Positions 13,185-27,100 are shown, numbered from the stretch's first letter. The stretch is DNA of 64,000 bases from Diprion similis (GCF_021155765.1 NC_060115.1:7916493-7980492), one strand, 5' to 3'. Translations and numbers: made by a program. Notes: generated by a model from the sequence alone, not told the origin.

Positions 13185-13861
13185 CATAACGATAGTTGAG
13201 TGATTACCCAACCAGCGAAGAAAGGCAAAATATCCAAGTTCGGCGGGCGATTTTCTTACATATTCTATACATTATTATTATATTATACCGTTGCAGGCGT
13301 AATGTGCATAAGAGAAAATCACATCTGAAACCGTTCAGGGCGTCATTAGAGACGCAGAGTAAGAAGTTACACGGTGTGCACTTGATGCTTACCTAACAAA
13401 CGCACAAATGGATTGTACGTGTAGGTACCACCTTTCACAGTTCGCTTATATATCGCCTCCCGTATTTCGTCTATAGCTAGTGTTATTTTCAGGCGGGCCG
13501 CATTTATTACGCCGTCATATCCATCGTTGATTTGATATTTTTTTATTCGTTTAATATACTTGATACTTTCTGCCAGCTTACAATACACTGAAGCGCAATT
13601 TCATGTACTACATACGACTCGACGAGGAATCCACACGGCAGTTTAGTACCAGATCTATGATGGTTAATGTATAGAGAGAGACGAAGCGGTGAGACGAAAT
13701 CGAGGAAATGTTACCGGACGAGTTCTTCCTTGATCGTGATCATTTTTCACGACATCTAACGCACTTCAGCGGACCGGCAACGACAGACGATAAACGGTTA
13801 GACTCCGACATTGCCAGACATAATATAAATATATAACACTAAATATAGTTTTTCAAATTTT

Positions 13862-14335
13862 TCAGTTTTTTTCTATCTGTCGTTTAGCATTTATTTCTGA
13901 ATTGGTCGAAAATATAATTGTTTCAGAATTTTCTGGCAAACGCAAGTCACAGTTTTCGACGAACAACGTGAAAAAATCGAACTTCGTTCGTGAAAAATTT
14001 GAAACTCTTTTCTGGAATTTTCTTTGAGTGAAAAAGAAAACTTTTTTACATGTGAGGCAAAATGGGCCCAGCTGTCGTTCGAAAACTACGCTGCTTTTTG
14101 TGTATACATCAATGTGCGTCGTGTTATCGGACAAAAAATTGATGGGAGAAAATTAAGCTGTAAACACATGTACAAAAAAGTTTTCTTTTTAGTCATAGAC
14201 AATTCAGAAGAAGTTTCAAATTTTACTAGAACGCAGTTTTTGGAGAAAGTCGATATTTGTGCGTTGTTCGTTGAAAACTGTGACTTACGATTTCCAGAAA
14301 ATGTTGAAAAAATTATTTTCAATTAATTCAGAAAG
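13862..14335. mobile_element. Foldback element with ~170-190-bp imperfect arms
   Basis: Bases 13862-14055 and 14163-14335 are imperfect inverted repeats around a centre of about 108 bases. Shared blocks include AAAAAAGTTTTCTTTTT, AGTTTCAAATTTT, GTTGTTCGT and GAAAACTGTGACTT. Because the arms are reverse complements, opposite-strand frames give look-alike peptides (both contain VENCDLR and PEN), which is a by-product of the repeat and not evidence of a gene. Clear target-site duplications were not identified. Confidence 0.75.
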
Positions 14336-17300
14336 AAACACAACTTTTCCCTCTTCGCAACTTTTTCCCAAACTTTTTCCCAGTTTTCGAGTTACGGAAA
14401 TTGAGATCTGAAGTACCTACTCCTAAACGACAGGCGGAAAAAATCTAAATAATTTAAAAATGTATATTTAGTGGAGTAGAAGTAGGAAATAATTTGGACT
14501 ACCCCATACACAGAGGAAAAAATTGTCCGCAGCCTTAACCGCGCGTTGTTATTACGGTTTACTCACGTAATTTCCCTGCATTGTACGACCTTACCACGCG
14601 AAAGAGTACAAAATAATCTTACCGTCAGATCACTTATCGCGACAAAAGCTGTCTAAATATTTTCGCATACGAAAATATACTGCAGCCGTGTATCCCACGC
14701 GAGGCGTGCAGATAAATAAATAACACCATGCAGTCGCAAAAAGAATACCATATCGTACCATAACTTGTGAGAAACGCTTAAAAACGAAACAAGTATAAGA
14801 AAGAGTTCAAGATCAGAGATCATTTATCGCGTCCTTTTAATTTCCTATAGATTTTCCATGTACGTAAGTATACCTTCAAGTTTAAATTTGTTCTTCAGCA
14901 GCTAGCTGTCACTTCAAAAAAGTTGGAGATAATGAGTCGTCAGCTCTGCGTATATATGCGGTGTTGAAAAGCCGAGCAATTCTTATCACGACGTGTTACT
15001 ATCCTCTGTTAGATTTAAACTAACCGGCAATCTTTGAGTCAGTGACCTTTGCTCGACGGCACATACGCACGGCGTAATTATATGGGGGAGAAGATTCGAA
15101 GCGTTTTGTTTTGTACGCAGGGGGAACGTGATCGGTACTAAAACGGAAATGCAATGAAGTGGTGATTCCGGTACGGCGGGACTGCAGAGCCGACCGAAAC
15201 TTTCTTTGAACTGGACGATCAATCGTTGGGGTCATTACTCGTCATTATTGGTCGGCGCGGTTCAAACAATCGTGCCTGATTCTTTCGATCGACGGATTAA
15301 TTTTGCACAAGGCACTTACAAATTGGCGACACATGGCGGAAGTTTGCGTCACGACGCGAAGAAATATGTATACGGAAGTTGAAATCTGAGAGCGATGGCA
15401 GTTTGGACTAGAATTTCGTCCGACCTTTACCCTCGGAAACTCGAAGTCGTGATCCTCGCCATACGTGGACGAAATCCAGCGGCCACATCCTGTTTGTAAA
15501 AACGAAGTCAGAGCTAAATAAACTTGTTCCGCAGGGTGATGTGTATGTATATATCTATAATAGAGACGTGTATAATGTACACGAGAGTCGAGACGGCGGT
15601 AAAAGCTAACGTACGCGTGACTATAACACTTGTGTATACAAATTGTACGTAAATTCGTGAGCAAAAGACGTCACAGGCAGTAATTTCGTTAATATTATAC
15701 GTAACGAATTTGCGTTTCTGATATGTATGTATGTACATAACGTGCGCATGTGCGAGCACGCTTAAGCCGAGTGTTTAAATTCGAACGATATCATCCTCGT
15801 ATATTCAGCGAGAGATTTGCGGTCACGTATTATCCGCATTTTAGCGAACGTCGACGATCCTTATCCTGCGTTTGTAATCCGGGCAAGTAACTTGAAACTT
15901 TGGTATACAGATAATAATACGGATGAAAAGTGTAACGATAAAAATATTATTTTCTCTCAAAATTCCCAATTACATTATACAATTCTAAAATCACAATTTT
16001 TCACCGAATATCCGTGATTATGATTTCTTGCAAACCGATATAACGTATTAACCGTAAACACGTTATAATAAACTTATTTTGAACAAATAAATCACAAAGA
16101 TTCTTGCTAAAAGCCTTGACCTTATTGACTAATGATGGAATGGTGTCGTGGAATGATAAGTTCTGAAATTATCTCCGTGGTGGGATGGGAGGAGAAGGAG
16201 GGAGAAAAAAAGTGTAGCAATGATTCTAAAATGAATATCGTTATACGAAGACTGCGCGGAGCTTCTGCAGCTGAGATGATCGAATTCAGTTTACTTTTCC
16301 GAAACCGCTGATATCTCGATTCGTTTCCATTAAAGTGTGGAACATCAGTGTCTGTCATACGTCTTCCAGCAGTTGTTCCACGGTCTTCCGGTTCTCGAAA
16401 GCTGACTGACATTTCCCGGGTGTATAAATTTAGCCCACTTCAACGGGGGATAAAAAAAGAACCCCATTTATGAGGGCAAAGAAGCTGATTGGGGGAATTT
16501 GAACGGTTAAAAAAACGGAGAAAACAGTAAAAATAAAAACAAGGAAACAACGGAATTTGTTATCGACTCCATAATGGATCAGCCGAGTTAAACGTCCCTT
16601 TTCAATCGGTCACTGGCACTGTGCTGAGCTTCTTGACGGCCGATTATCCCGACGACAATCTGACGGGGAATTGAAATAGGCATAATATAAATACATAATG
16701 ATAGGTAATATGAAAAGCGGGTTTTGAATCTACGGCGTGGGTGATAAATCTAAGCAACGTACGTGTTACACATTATATTACACTGCACACCACGTGCCCA
16801 ATCGTTCCGATTATTATAAAAGCTCTGAATCGCAATGGAGGCTGCGACCTTTGCTACTGCATGACACTGTCACAACAGTTCATAGACCGATAATGGAGCA
16901 CTATGCGCCTTACGAGGGTTACACTTACTAGTACCACTAGGATATTCGTGTATCTACACACATGCGTTTGTACCGTGTAACAGGAATGTTAGGTGAGACA
17001 ATTTCACGTATCATTATTACGGTATTAAGCGGCGGAACGTCATTCAACACATAAAACGCTGAGCATTTCATTTTTCCTGTATTAACTTATCTCGATTGTA
17101 GTTAATATTATTTATTATTATTATCATTAAGTCCAGAACGATGATATATTTAATATTACAAATATGTATACCACCTCTCTCTCACACTTATTGCACACAA
17201 GTTTTAAATCTACTTACTGTTAATCACCGGCAAGAAAAACGCTGGCATGGTGTTATTTTTTGGGGAGTATTTTTCCCCTCGAGGTTTTAGCCCTGAAGAA

Positions 17301-19367
17301 ACACGGATGTTTATTGGCTTGGGGTAAAATTATTTTTAAAACTAGTTCTACGTCCCTCTGTACGTACGTTTGTCTTGCTGCCATGATTACGTGGCGTAGG
17401 GTGATAAGTTGTGATTATTTATTTTATGGAACTAAAGTTCATGATTCCGACTCTTCGTAATTCTTTGTAATAAAATTCAGCGAATTATTATTATTATCAT
17501 TATCATAGTCATTATTATTATTGGTTTGCATAGCTTATGTCACTTAGTTATAGTTTGATATAATTGTTAATTTCAAGAACTGAAATCATTTCGGCAAAGC
17601 TGAAGCTTTTGATCGTGTTGGAACTTTTCTCGAAATTAATTACTCCGAAAAGCACGAATTCCCAGAAAATAATCACAACGTGACCGAATTTATATTTCCT
17701 CATTAGTCAAAGTTGACTCATGTTTCAGTTTGTTTAATAAGTACCGAAATGGCAGCACCGTCACCACCGGCACAAGTGTTAAAACACACTTTACTTACCT
17801 ATCGATAATCGGTTTAGAGGTCGTTGCGCATTATAAAAAGTGAACGCTAAGGAAATAATCGACTAACGCAACTGTCACGGGATCGATCGTCGTTGAGAAT
17901 CTACAGGGAAGAGTTTAACGAATCGACAAATAGTTATAGAATTTGCAACGAATGCGAAATAAGAAAAAAGGGAAGAACATAGACGTTAATTAACAAACTA
18001 TTTAACACGTTTCATTTAGAATACGAAACTGAGTTGCTGACGCGTCGAGTTTAGTTTTTTTGTTTAACGCCTGCACGCGATTTATCCTAGAAAAGAATAT
18101 TCTCCTTCGTCTCCACGAACCGTTCAACAAATTGTCATCAGGTACGTACGACGCATGCGGTATGGTCAGATCGCAAAACCACAGCTAATTGAGGAAATTG
18201 CAGGTTAGTCGAGGAATCGATACTTTTTCCTTAATTTTATTCAGCGTTTTTTGCATTTTGAGCATTTATTTAATTATCATATTCGTAGGATTTGACGTGT
18301 GAATTGTAAGCAATAACTTGTATAGTTACCGAATTTGCATTTCAGGTTGCTTAAAAATTAGAATACTCAGTTTCATTCCGCACCGGAGTATTTTATTTAA
18401 AAAACTATTTTTCGAAAACCCATCACGTTATTTTATTTTTTATTTTTACGATAATATTTTTAACTTATAATTCTTCACGATCGCATCGACGTTGACTTTG
18501 ATAAAAAAAAAAATACGCGCAATGTTGAATTATTTATCGAGAAAAAAAAAATACGTTCTAAGCAAATTTTGTGAAAAATAACTTTTACAACCAAAACAAT
18601 GCATCATCATGCAAAGTAAAATTGAGGGAATCAGCTAGACTTTTAACCATTTCGTGAAAGTGATTCGAAACCGATACGTATAGGCTCTAGTTTATAATTT
18701 TAGTTATACTATTCGTCTCGATTTTTTTTTTTTTTTGAAATCATAATACTCAGACTATACATATTCATCAGTTTAATGAACATTCAACGTACGACTTCAT
18801 CTCGTAATGAAGTTGTCCAAAAGAATTCAGTTGGTATTCGAGCTTAAAAATTCTTCATCCATAACAAAATGTCAAGTAAAAATATAGAGAATTCGAATTC
18901 ATTCACTGTTCAAATTTACAGCTGGTGAAATAACATCTGTAAACTTGTACAAAATGCGCGCGAATATCAGAGCCTAATTCGAGTATCGGCTTATAAGTAG
19001 TTGCAGGTTTATATCGTACAGTATCGAACATTCAACGTTGCGTAGTACGTACGCATTTACGTTACACGCATGCAGTGTACCTACGAAGGCACCCGCAGGC
19101 TACAATCCGAACTGAATGAAGCCGTTGCGTACGTCGCATTGCAGAGCTGGGAATAGATACACTTGTAAAAACCAATAGGCGAAAGTGGATTCCCGATCGT
19201 GCCGACCGCTTCCTTCATCGACGAACGGATTTAGTCAAATCATCTTTTTATCAAACTCTAGATCATTGCACATTTTCCGCGTCGGAAGAAATACGTGAGG
19301 TACCAACTGGTATAAGTTTCTTTTTCCCACCACTTTTGTACAAACATATATATGTATGTATGTACAA

Positions 19368-19815
19368 TAGGGTGTTTCGAAAAAATAAAAAAATGTTTAT
19401 CAAACAGGTTAAAGAGTTCTATTTAGGTATGAAAATGCGCCTGTAAAATTTGAATTCTTGATATTAATATTAAGAAGCTGGGAATCACATTTTTCTATTT
19501 TCCATAAGGATAACATGGGAAGAATGTTTTTTGCTTCTTCTAATTTTTACAACGAGCTAACGATGTGTCGTACAAAATATTCACAGACATATTTTTGAAG
19601 ATAATTAAACGCTTTTGAAAAAAGGTCAGTTTTTTATTTTCTGATAAATACACTGATCCAAAAGTTATTTAAGGTAAAAAGTTATTCAAGGACTTTAAAT
19701 AACATTTGAAAGATTAGATTTATCATAAAATGACACGAGACCGTTTTTTGTAGAGCGTTCAACTCTATGCAAAAATACGATTGCAAAACTGCGAGTTATA
19801 AAATTCCAAAGTTTG

Positions 19816-19848
<33 letters not shown>

Positions 19849-19997
19849 CCATGTTATTCAAATGGGAAATAGAACCTGACGATGAGGCACCTGCAACTAT
19901 TAATATTAAGAACTGAAATTTATACAGAATGATATCGAAAAATATTTTCGACTTGAATCTTGAAAAAACAAATAATCGATTTTTTTTATTCAGTCTA
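19368..19997. mobile_element. Palindromic (foldback) MITE-like element, ~630 bp
   Basis: The left end begins TA then GGGTGTTTCGAAAAAATAAA. The left half (to about 19520) is repeated in inverted orientation in the right half (about 19845-19997), with shared blocks such as GATATTAATATTAAGAA and ATAACATGGGAA. The centre includes a 27-base poly-A run. The outermost GGGTGTTTCGAA end is visible only on the left, so the right tip is lost or decayed. The same GGTGTTTCG-like tip is seen on the element at 45175-45752, suggesting a shared superfamily. Confidence 0.65.
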
Positions 19998-22204
19998 ATA
20001 TACATTCAATTGGTGAATTCGTATAATCTCCAGTGAAGTAATGAAAAATCAGACCGTTCGGCCAGTCTTCTAAACGGCATGAAAATTCGACTTTGCAATA
20101 TTGCTTGCGATTCAATCGGGGAGGGGATCCCGATTCTATTCTTCTCTAGGACAAAACGAGAACCGGTGTCACCGCAGCATCTTCATCGGCCGCCCGACAC
20201 GGCGTGAAAGTATTGTGTACAATCAGCATCCCACTTTTGGAACGGTGTCGTAACCGCGTTTAACGTATCGGTGTTCGGTTATGTGTGACACCGATTGCAC
20301 AACGGTGGCATACTCGGAATGCAAAGTAGTGATTCGGTGCGAAACGATTTAATCTGTTTATAATGTATCGGGGCTGCAGAACGTGCAGCTTAAATTTAGA
20401 GCACCGTATATAATATAATAATATATAATATTTCTAATCTCTAATATTTATCCACTCCGTTTCAATTCCCCAAAAACATAATGATTTTCCATTTTTCTTT
20501 CGTTGAGAAACTACGGTTATTAACATTCTGTCAATACTCCGCAAAGACGAATCGCAGAGTGAGAGAAAGTGCTGGTGATTGCAAATATCACCGCGATTAT
20601 ATCTATCGTAGATCGTTGAGCATAAATTATCATTTTTATTATTTATTGTATATTTTTCATCGACGATGGCAGTGTGTTTTCGATTTAGCTGGTAACAAAA
20701 GATTGTTGAGAAATTTTCTGACTAATGTAAAAGGCCAACATTTATTTTTCATTGATTTATTTATATAACAATCACAATTATATATATGTATGACACGTGT
20801 GTATCCCTCCGTTAATTTCGAGAGTGGGTACATATATAATTTTATGCTTACTGCTGTGTAAACACATATAACGAACACTAAAAATTCCACAAACACTTGT
20901 GAAAGAATTAAGCATTTCGCGTGTATGTATATATATATATATATTGTATATATATCTTTTATAAAGAACCTGTACACGATTTCAATTTAATTCAGGAAGT
21001 AAAACCGCAATTTCTCCACTTCCTACTTCTCAAGTGAAACCTGAAATCCATGTTAATTCACCCAAAGCGAGCTGGCAAGGCGTGATGTGGCGGTCGGCAT
21101 TATAAATGATGACCGAATTCGAAAACCAATTCCGCGAGGAATTTCACACGCCAGTTAAAAGTTCCCTGTCTTTACGATTGCAGATAATTTTCTATCGCGT
21201 GGCAAAAAAGTGTGCAATATTAATTCCAGACTTTATAAGAAAATCATATTTATCGTTTTTGATAAGGCGACGATAACCGCGTCAAGAGTCACGACTCGAA
21301 GCCAACATTCTTCTCTATAATGACTGCAGAATTATATGTATGTATGTATATACATACCTCTGTATACATATACACACGACATGAAATCACGATTGCGGTG
21401 TAATTTGACTTGCACTTTGAAGACGTGCACTTATCTAGTATGTCACGTGCGCAATTCTTCATCAGCGATCTTGCAACCTGCGCACCAGGTATCATCGCCG
21501 AGTAGGCACAAAATGTTAAACAAAGGATGAGATTGCACCGCTGCAGACGATGAGAGGAACCCGAAAAGGTCAAGCGAGGATATACGTCGCGTGAGGGGTG
21601 CGTCCAGGAATGCAGGGATCGCCCTCGGGTCACTTAAGCAACCGAATAGCGGGAGTGCCAGAATCCTAGATTCCATTCGTGCCCTATTCCGTAAATTGTA
21701 TTTTTTCTTTAACTTTAATCTTACGCGTTCAACCTCTCGTCTGCAACAACAGCATCAGCCACAATCATCACGTCTAGGCGTCTCTCTTATTGACAATCAA
21801 TTATTCTCAACTTAATCATACATCTGCAAAAAGTTTGCAAATGTTTGCAAAAAGACTCCACGATTGTTTTAATTTTTCAGTCTGCGATAAAAAAAAAAAT
21901 CGTAGAATAGATTCCACGCTGTTAAATATCCCGAGACGATTCTCTCAACTCATATCAAGTATGCCTGTATCTCGACAGTAGCACTGATCGTTTGTTTGTA
22001 CCTATCGTCCCAAGGTTTTGGAGACGTCTAACGATCCACGATTTATGCTCACGGATTGAGCGATGAATGACGGTTTACGCGTTTCACGTTTGCATTTAGC
22101 ACCGTGACCAGGATCGGGAATCTCGTATTCTATTACCTTAACGCATGTCTAGCGAATAGCGCATAGCGGGGCGAAGGCCATGCCACCTGCACACTAGGCC
22201 GTGA

Positions 22205-22243
22205 TGTAAAGTATGTAAAGCATGTAAAGCATGTAAAGCATGT
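22205..22243 (+). repeat. 9-bp tandem repeat (ATGTAAAGC)n
   Basis: Four near-perfect copies of a 9-bp unit lie about 500 bases upstream of the torso-like coding region. No role can be read from the sequence. Confidence 0.85.
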
Positions 22244-22727
22244 GGTTAAGTACAGAGACAGATGCGGTATCAAGAGCAGTAGCAGTGGACCGGTACCTAG
22301 ACCCACATAAAAGGAATTCTCACAAACTATGCAAGCATTGCAGAGTCCGATCGACATATTGTAATACCAAGCAGTCTAAGAATTGCGTCTGAAGGAACAA
22401 ATGGGTTTCGTCTCAAAGCAATCTCACAGTCAAGAACAATGTGTGAGAGAAGCAGATATATTTGGGATCAAAGTGCTCCTGTTAAAGTCTGAAGACTGAC
22501 TGTTATTACAACAATATCGGTGAACGCATCAACTTAATTCATTTGCAGACGAGTCGTTAAGGGTATTTCGATACACGTAGATACACAGTAAAAAATAATT
22601 CGACGTGGACTTCCATGGAATATATTTTGGTGCCAACTTGACACTATTGTCATGTATTTCCACACCGATTACCGTCGTTCAACTTTAACACCGCTATTTT
22701 TTTACAATGTATGGAATATGCTTTCAG

Positions 22728-22745
22728 GTACCTTCCGCGTCCAGG
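22728..22745 (+). other. tsl: 5' UTR part of the first torso-like coding exon
   Basis: A pyrimidine-containing acceptor ending CTTTCAG (AG at 22726-22727) precedes 18 untranslated bases and then the ATG. An in-frame ATG at 22707 lies on the intron side of this acceptor, so it is not the preferred start: starting there would put 13 unusual residues before the signal peptide. Confidence 0.6.
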
Positions 22746-24198
22746 ATGCGAGAACTAGGACAATTGGTGGCGGTACTGGCGTGGGTGGTGTTCAGGACTC
22801 ACCTGGTCTCGGCGCAGTCGCCGCACCTTGGAGGAGCTGTGAACGTCTTCAGCAGATACGGTTACCTAAGCATAAGCATGAGGGTGGTACCGAGGAACGA
22901 CACGGAGAGTTGGATATTCCGGGAACCAACGTTGGACGTGTTCCTGAACCCGGTTGCGGCGCCGCCGCGTCCGCAGGACAAAAACGCGGTGCTTAAGGGC
23001 GACTTTCACATGGAGTTTTGCGACAACATAAGACAGCTGCTCCAGGCCTACTTCAGGGACTTTACGTTCGAGAGACTCGACAGACCCTGGCGAGCCTTCA
23101 CCGCGAGTTGGTCGAGGACGGCGATCGCCAGACACCTTGGTATAAACGCGTCATTCGCGACCGGGGATCACTGCTACGTCCTCGTCCGCGTCGCCAGATT
23201 CAGGGAAAGCCAGCGGCTAAACGGACCCGTGGATTCGCTGATACTCGACGAGGCGATAGCGCGGGAAGTCGAGAACGTTACGATCGGGGATTACGGAAGC
23301 GTCATTAGATTCGTGAGAAACTTTGGATCGCACTACGTGTCGTCGTACGTGACGGGAAATTCGCTCTATCAGGCAAGTTGTGCATATTATATGTATATGG
23401 CGTTTCTCTTTTCTTCTGGAGTTTAAAAACACAATACCTAATAATAATGTACCAACCTACCAATAACAAGGAAGGTAAAACCAGTGACCGACCTTCGTGG
23501 TCTTCGCTTTTTGTTCTCAATTTTTTCGCGAATCAGTCACATGCTTTCATGATTTCCTAACATACATTTATCGCCGATCTGGGCCAAATCGCTTCACCCA
23601 TACCAACGTAATCTATAGTCTAAGGTATAAGTACACGTGTATCTTAACGATCATGAAAGTACGTTGAACGCGTAAAATTCCTCAGCAATTATTCCACGAC
23701 GTGTGTAACAAGACGCAAACATACAGAGACACGAGTGGTACAGACGTTACGAGAAATTATCGTTTCTATTGTCTCTAATTAAGGTCATGTGCATTGCAGG
23801 TGTTCGTATACACGCCGCAGGTGTATTTGCGTATAAAAGGAAGACTGAAGTCCCGTGGCGTTGGTGAACTCTCGACGTCCGAGCTGAACAATTTCTTTTC
23901 ACCATGGTACGCGGAGCACATGGGTGCGATACAATCTGCAAGTGGGAACCGATCGGTGGAAGCGTGGGCGGTGGACAGACTGCGAGTACAATACTACATA
24001 TTTACCTACGCGAGTTTGCTGAAACTTCACGGTGACGTGCCGCTGCTACGTCAGCTGGATTCGCTCCTCGGTAACGAGGCTCTGCTTCAGCTTCAGCTCC
24101 GAACCCTGGAGCCACTCTTCAAGAATCATCCGGCCCGACTCGCGTGGTTTCGCGAAATAATTGACAATTTTTTCAAACTTTGCGAAGTGAACGTGTGA
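22746..24198 (+). CDS. tsl: Torso-like protein (secreted MACPF-domain protein)
   Basis: Two coding exons, 22746-23372 and 23800-24198, give 341 residues, close to the length I recall for the family (~350). Torso-like is a secreted or extracellular MACPF protein that in Drosophila is needed locally at the egg poles for activation of the Torso receptor by Trunk, and later affects growth and developmental timing. Residues 1-23 form a signal peptide (hydrophobic LVAVLAWVVF core, likely cut after VSA). Residues about 192-206 (NFGSHYVSSYVTGNS) match the MACPF signature, and a Cys-rich/helical region follows in exon 2. Several N-glycosylation sequons (NDT, NAS, NVT, NRS) suit a secreted protein. The start ATG lies 18 bases after a splice acceptor (CTTTCAG at 22721-22727), so a non-coding 5' exon exists upstream. 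The intron joins LYQ to VFVYTPQ in phase 0 but uses a GC donor. Both coding exons are GC-rich relative to the flanks and the frame is intact. Confidence 0.92.
23373..23799 (+). other. tsl: GC-AG intron of torso-like
   Basis: The reading frame of exon 1 continues as conserved torso-like sequence only if the transcript is cut after CAG at 23372. The intron then starts GCAAGT, a perfect donor consensus except for C in place of T at position 2, and ends TTGCAG at 23799. No usable GT donor within a few codons preserves both the frame and the conserved junction LYQ|VFVY. GC-AG introns are a known minor class spliced by the ordinary spliceosome and typically show this strong CAG|GCAAGT context. Confidence 0.8.
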
Positions 24199-27100
24199 AT
24201 ACCGAGCTTTTCTAGATCAATCAAATTACAACATATATAACAAAGGGAAGACAGTGATGTAACAATGTATGTACGATTGCACGGATCTAGAGTGGGGGGT
24301 TCTCCGCAAAAGATGATCCGTTCGAACGTTGGCGATATTGATACGTATAACATGAATATGTACAAAAATCGACATCAAGACCATCGAGTGCCTTTTGCGA
24401 TGTTTCGTTATACACATATTATATTACACGATGTACTATACAGTTTCCATAAGAAATGATCGTTTTCTTTCTTCTTTTCTCGTTTTTCGAAAATCATTCG
24501 TTTTAACGACGCGATTGATCCGCAATTATCCGCATATATGTATATATGTATAATAACTTATATGCATACCATCTATGTCAGATTTACACGTACGTACATA
24601 CATACGATTGATATGAATATGAGAAAAAGAAACGAGAAGAAAAAACAAACAACAACGTGTGCGTATGAATATATATGTATGTATATGTGTATATAGGTGC
24701 TCAAAATTGATCTTGAATTGACTATTTGCGTTAATAACCGCTGCGTAACGTTCCTCGCGATCGTCAGATCGTTCACATTTAAAAACAGACTGATTAATTA
24801 TTTATACACACGCATTTGTCAGCCTAAGCGATGAGGTATATATGTATGTATATGAATACGTATGCATATGCATATACTGAAACACGAAATATAATCACTG
24901 TTATTGTTATAAATAAGTATTTATTATATAATAGTTAATACAAAAACATTTTATACAAACGTTTCTTTTTATTTTTTTAATTATCGTCTTTTTTTGCTCG
25001 TCATTTTTATGTATCTATGTCACCAGTATTATTCTCACTACTCTGTTAGCCTAGATTTACGGTGTGTGCTATTCGGTAACATTTGAACAAGATACCGATC
25101 GATATTATAGCGATGAAAAATTCAATTCGCGAATTTCTTTATCGTGACAAAAGTAACAGATATTAATAAAAATCAGAATCAGTCTACCGTAATCGTAACA
25201 GCTTGTCCTATTACAAAGTTTTTCCGATTTTTTTCAAATGACTTTTCATAATGAAATTCGATCTCGGAATAGAGTATATTGATACAATGTCAATACAAAC
25301 AATAAAAAACGATTTGATAGTAATATTGACGATGAACAAATGCTGATCATTGGGGAAAATTAGTAATTGGAATATATATTTTTTCGTGGCTCTTGTTAGT
25401 CTTGTTTCACCAATAAACTCACCGTCTCCAGCCTGTTACCACTTAACGAGAACTTCAGTGCATTATTTGAATTATGATGCTACTTCATTCAATTACTATT
25501 CTGTTCACTGGTTGAGATTTGTTAAATCGTGATATTGCCATTGTCACTATTTATTTCTATTAACATTTTCTTTCTCAGTGTGGAGTTTTGCTCAATTGTG
25601 AGACTAACGATTTTACAACAGCAACAATAGAAACTTGACGCAATTACCAATCTTCAAAGTTTACGCCGAGGTTCAAACAGACGTTGGACCAAAGATTTGG
25701 CACATACGAAACTCGATTGTATACAATTTTTGAATGATGTTTAGCCAGGAAATTTTATTTAAGTGCCTGGCAAGCTTTATTTGTTTTGAAATTTGTCTTT
25801 ATAGAAAAACTTGGACTCTCCAAATATCATTTTCATCCGTTTAGGCAAAATTGCTATATATATATTTTTTTTTATCCGTATATTTTCAGGTGCTCCATAC
25901 AAATAGAATATTCTCACTATGAATTCGAGACAGCCAGAAAAATTGAGATAATTCCTATTTGGTTTGGAATTCTACTAAATATTTACACTTTCCTTGCTTT
26001 TCAAATTGATTGATAATAAAATTACAACAGGCAATGGTATAAATTTTCAGTACATTTCTAACAATAATATTGCTATTTTTCGGCGACGTAAGAATTAATC
26101 AGTCATGTCTATGCCAAGTATCCATAAATATCGTTATTGTCAAAAATTACCAATGATAGTCCCAGAACGTATTACGTATGTGTGCTATAAATATGAAAGC
26201 ACAATTGATTTGCGCCTCAAATTCTCTCTACTACAGTATGATTCATTCAATTTAGTTTACGAGCTAAAATGATGAGTACATACATAGGTGACACGATGGA
26301 ATATATTTCGGTTCGGAACACGGTGAGTATAAAAAAGAACGATGATGTAATGTTACTAGGTGAAAAAAAGTGAAAACAATGTTATACACTAATTGAGTAT
26401 TAATTAGTAACCAAGCATAACGGTTGAAATAAACATCTCACTTCTATTAACAAATCAATACTTTCATCTATCGTATAATATTATGGCAGTAGGCTACAGC
26501 CAACGGTATGTTAGACATTCTGTGATGCAAACAACCGTACATCAAATTTACATACGAATGAAATTTTTATTTCTTTGGTCTGGAAACAATCAAGAGCGAA
26601 CTAAATTTCTTCTACTTTGTTCCTAACTCCGTTCAACTTTTCTCAAGAATAATTTTATTCTTGGGTATAGTGGAACAGGCTTGATGTTTTAAAAGAAGTC
26701 GAGAAATGAGAACCCAATTTAAATAGCACGATCGGATTGTCCGAATTGATAGTAATTGAACTAGAATGCTGTAGGCAGTTCGGTCACAAAAATAACTGTT
26801 TCCAAATATCAGTAATGATTGTGTAACAGTAAATCCACGTGCTAAATGTGAGAATAGTAAAAAAACATGATCTACATTTCCACGTGAGCCTATGAAGCGA
26901 TGTATAATATATATTAGAGGAAAATGGAAGTGAGATTGCAAATACATTTCAAAGATGCAAATAATTCGGTATGCTCATGGCATTTGGGTAAGAAAAAAAT
27001 CCCGTTGACAATCTGGACAAAATTCATGTCAAGGATTTACATCGAAACAGTGACGAGTTACTGACTTGCAAACGATGTGGTAATATGGTAATTTATGAAT

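Larger units (their letters stand above)
8182..22727. other. No coding exon recognised; non-coding DNA with foldback elements
   Basis: No conserved protein segment or convincing chain of splice sites was found over 14.5 kb. The stretch contains several palindromic elements (12783-13001, 13862-14335, 19368-19997), CT-rich tracts near 8308-8340 and 9345-9380, a TA tract at 13132-13180 and islands of higher GC (near 10.2-10.5, 15.0-15.7, 19.0-19.3 and 20.1-20.4 kb) that could be enhancers. It is either the first intron or the upstream flank of torso-like. Confidence 0.5.

Noticed and set aside
15245..15664. 139-codon - strand open frame
   Set aside because: No recognisable family, no signal peptide or repeats, and an overlapping 81-codon frame in another phase looks equally protein-like; chance frame in a GC-richer patch.
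22202..22245. Regular short repeats considered as a CRISPR-like array
   Set aside because: Nine-base units with no spacers, in an insect nuclear context; a simple tandem repeat.
22652..22996. Alternative-frame ORF overlapping tsl exon 1
   Set aside because: Gly/Arg-rich shadow frame of a GC-rich coding exon; the tsl frame has the recognised MACPF protein.
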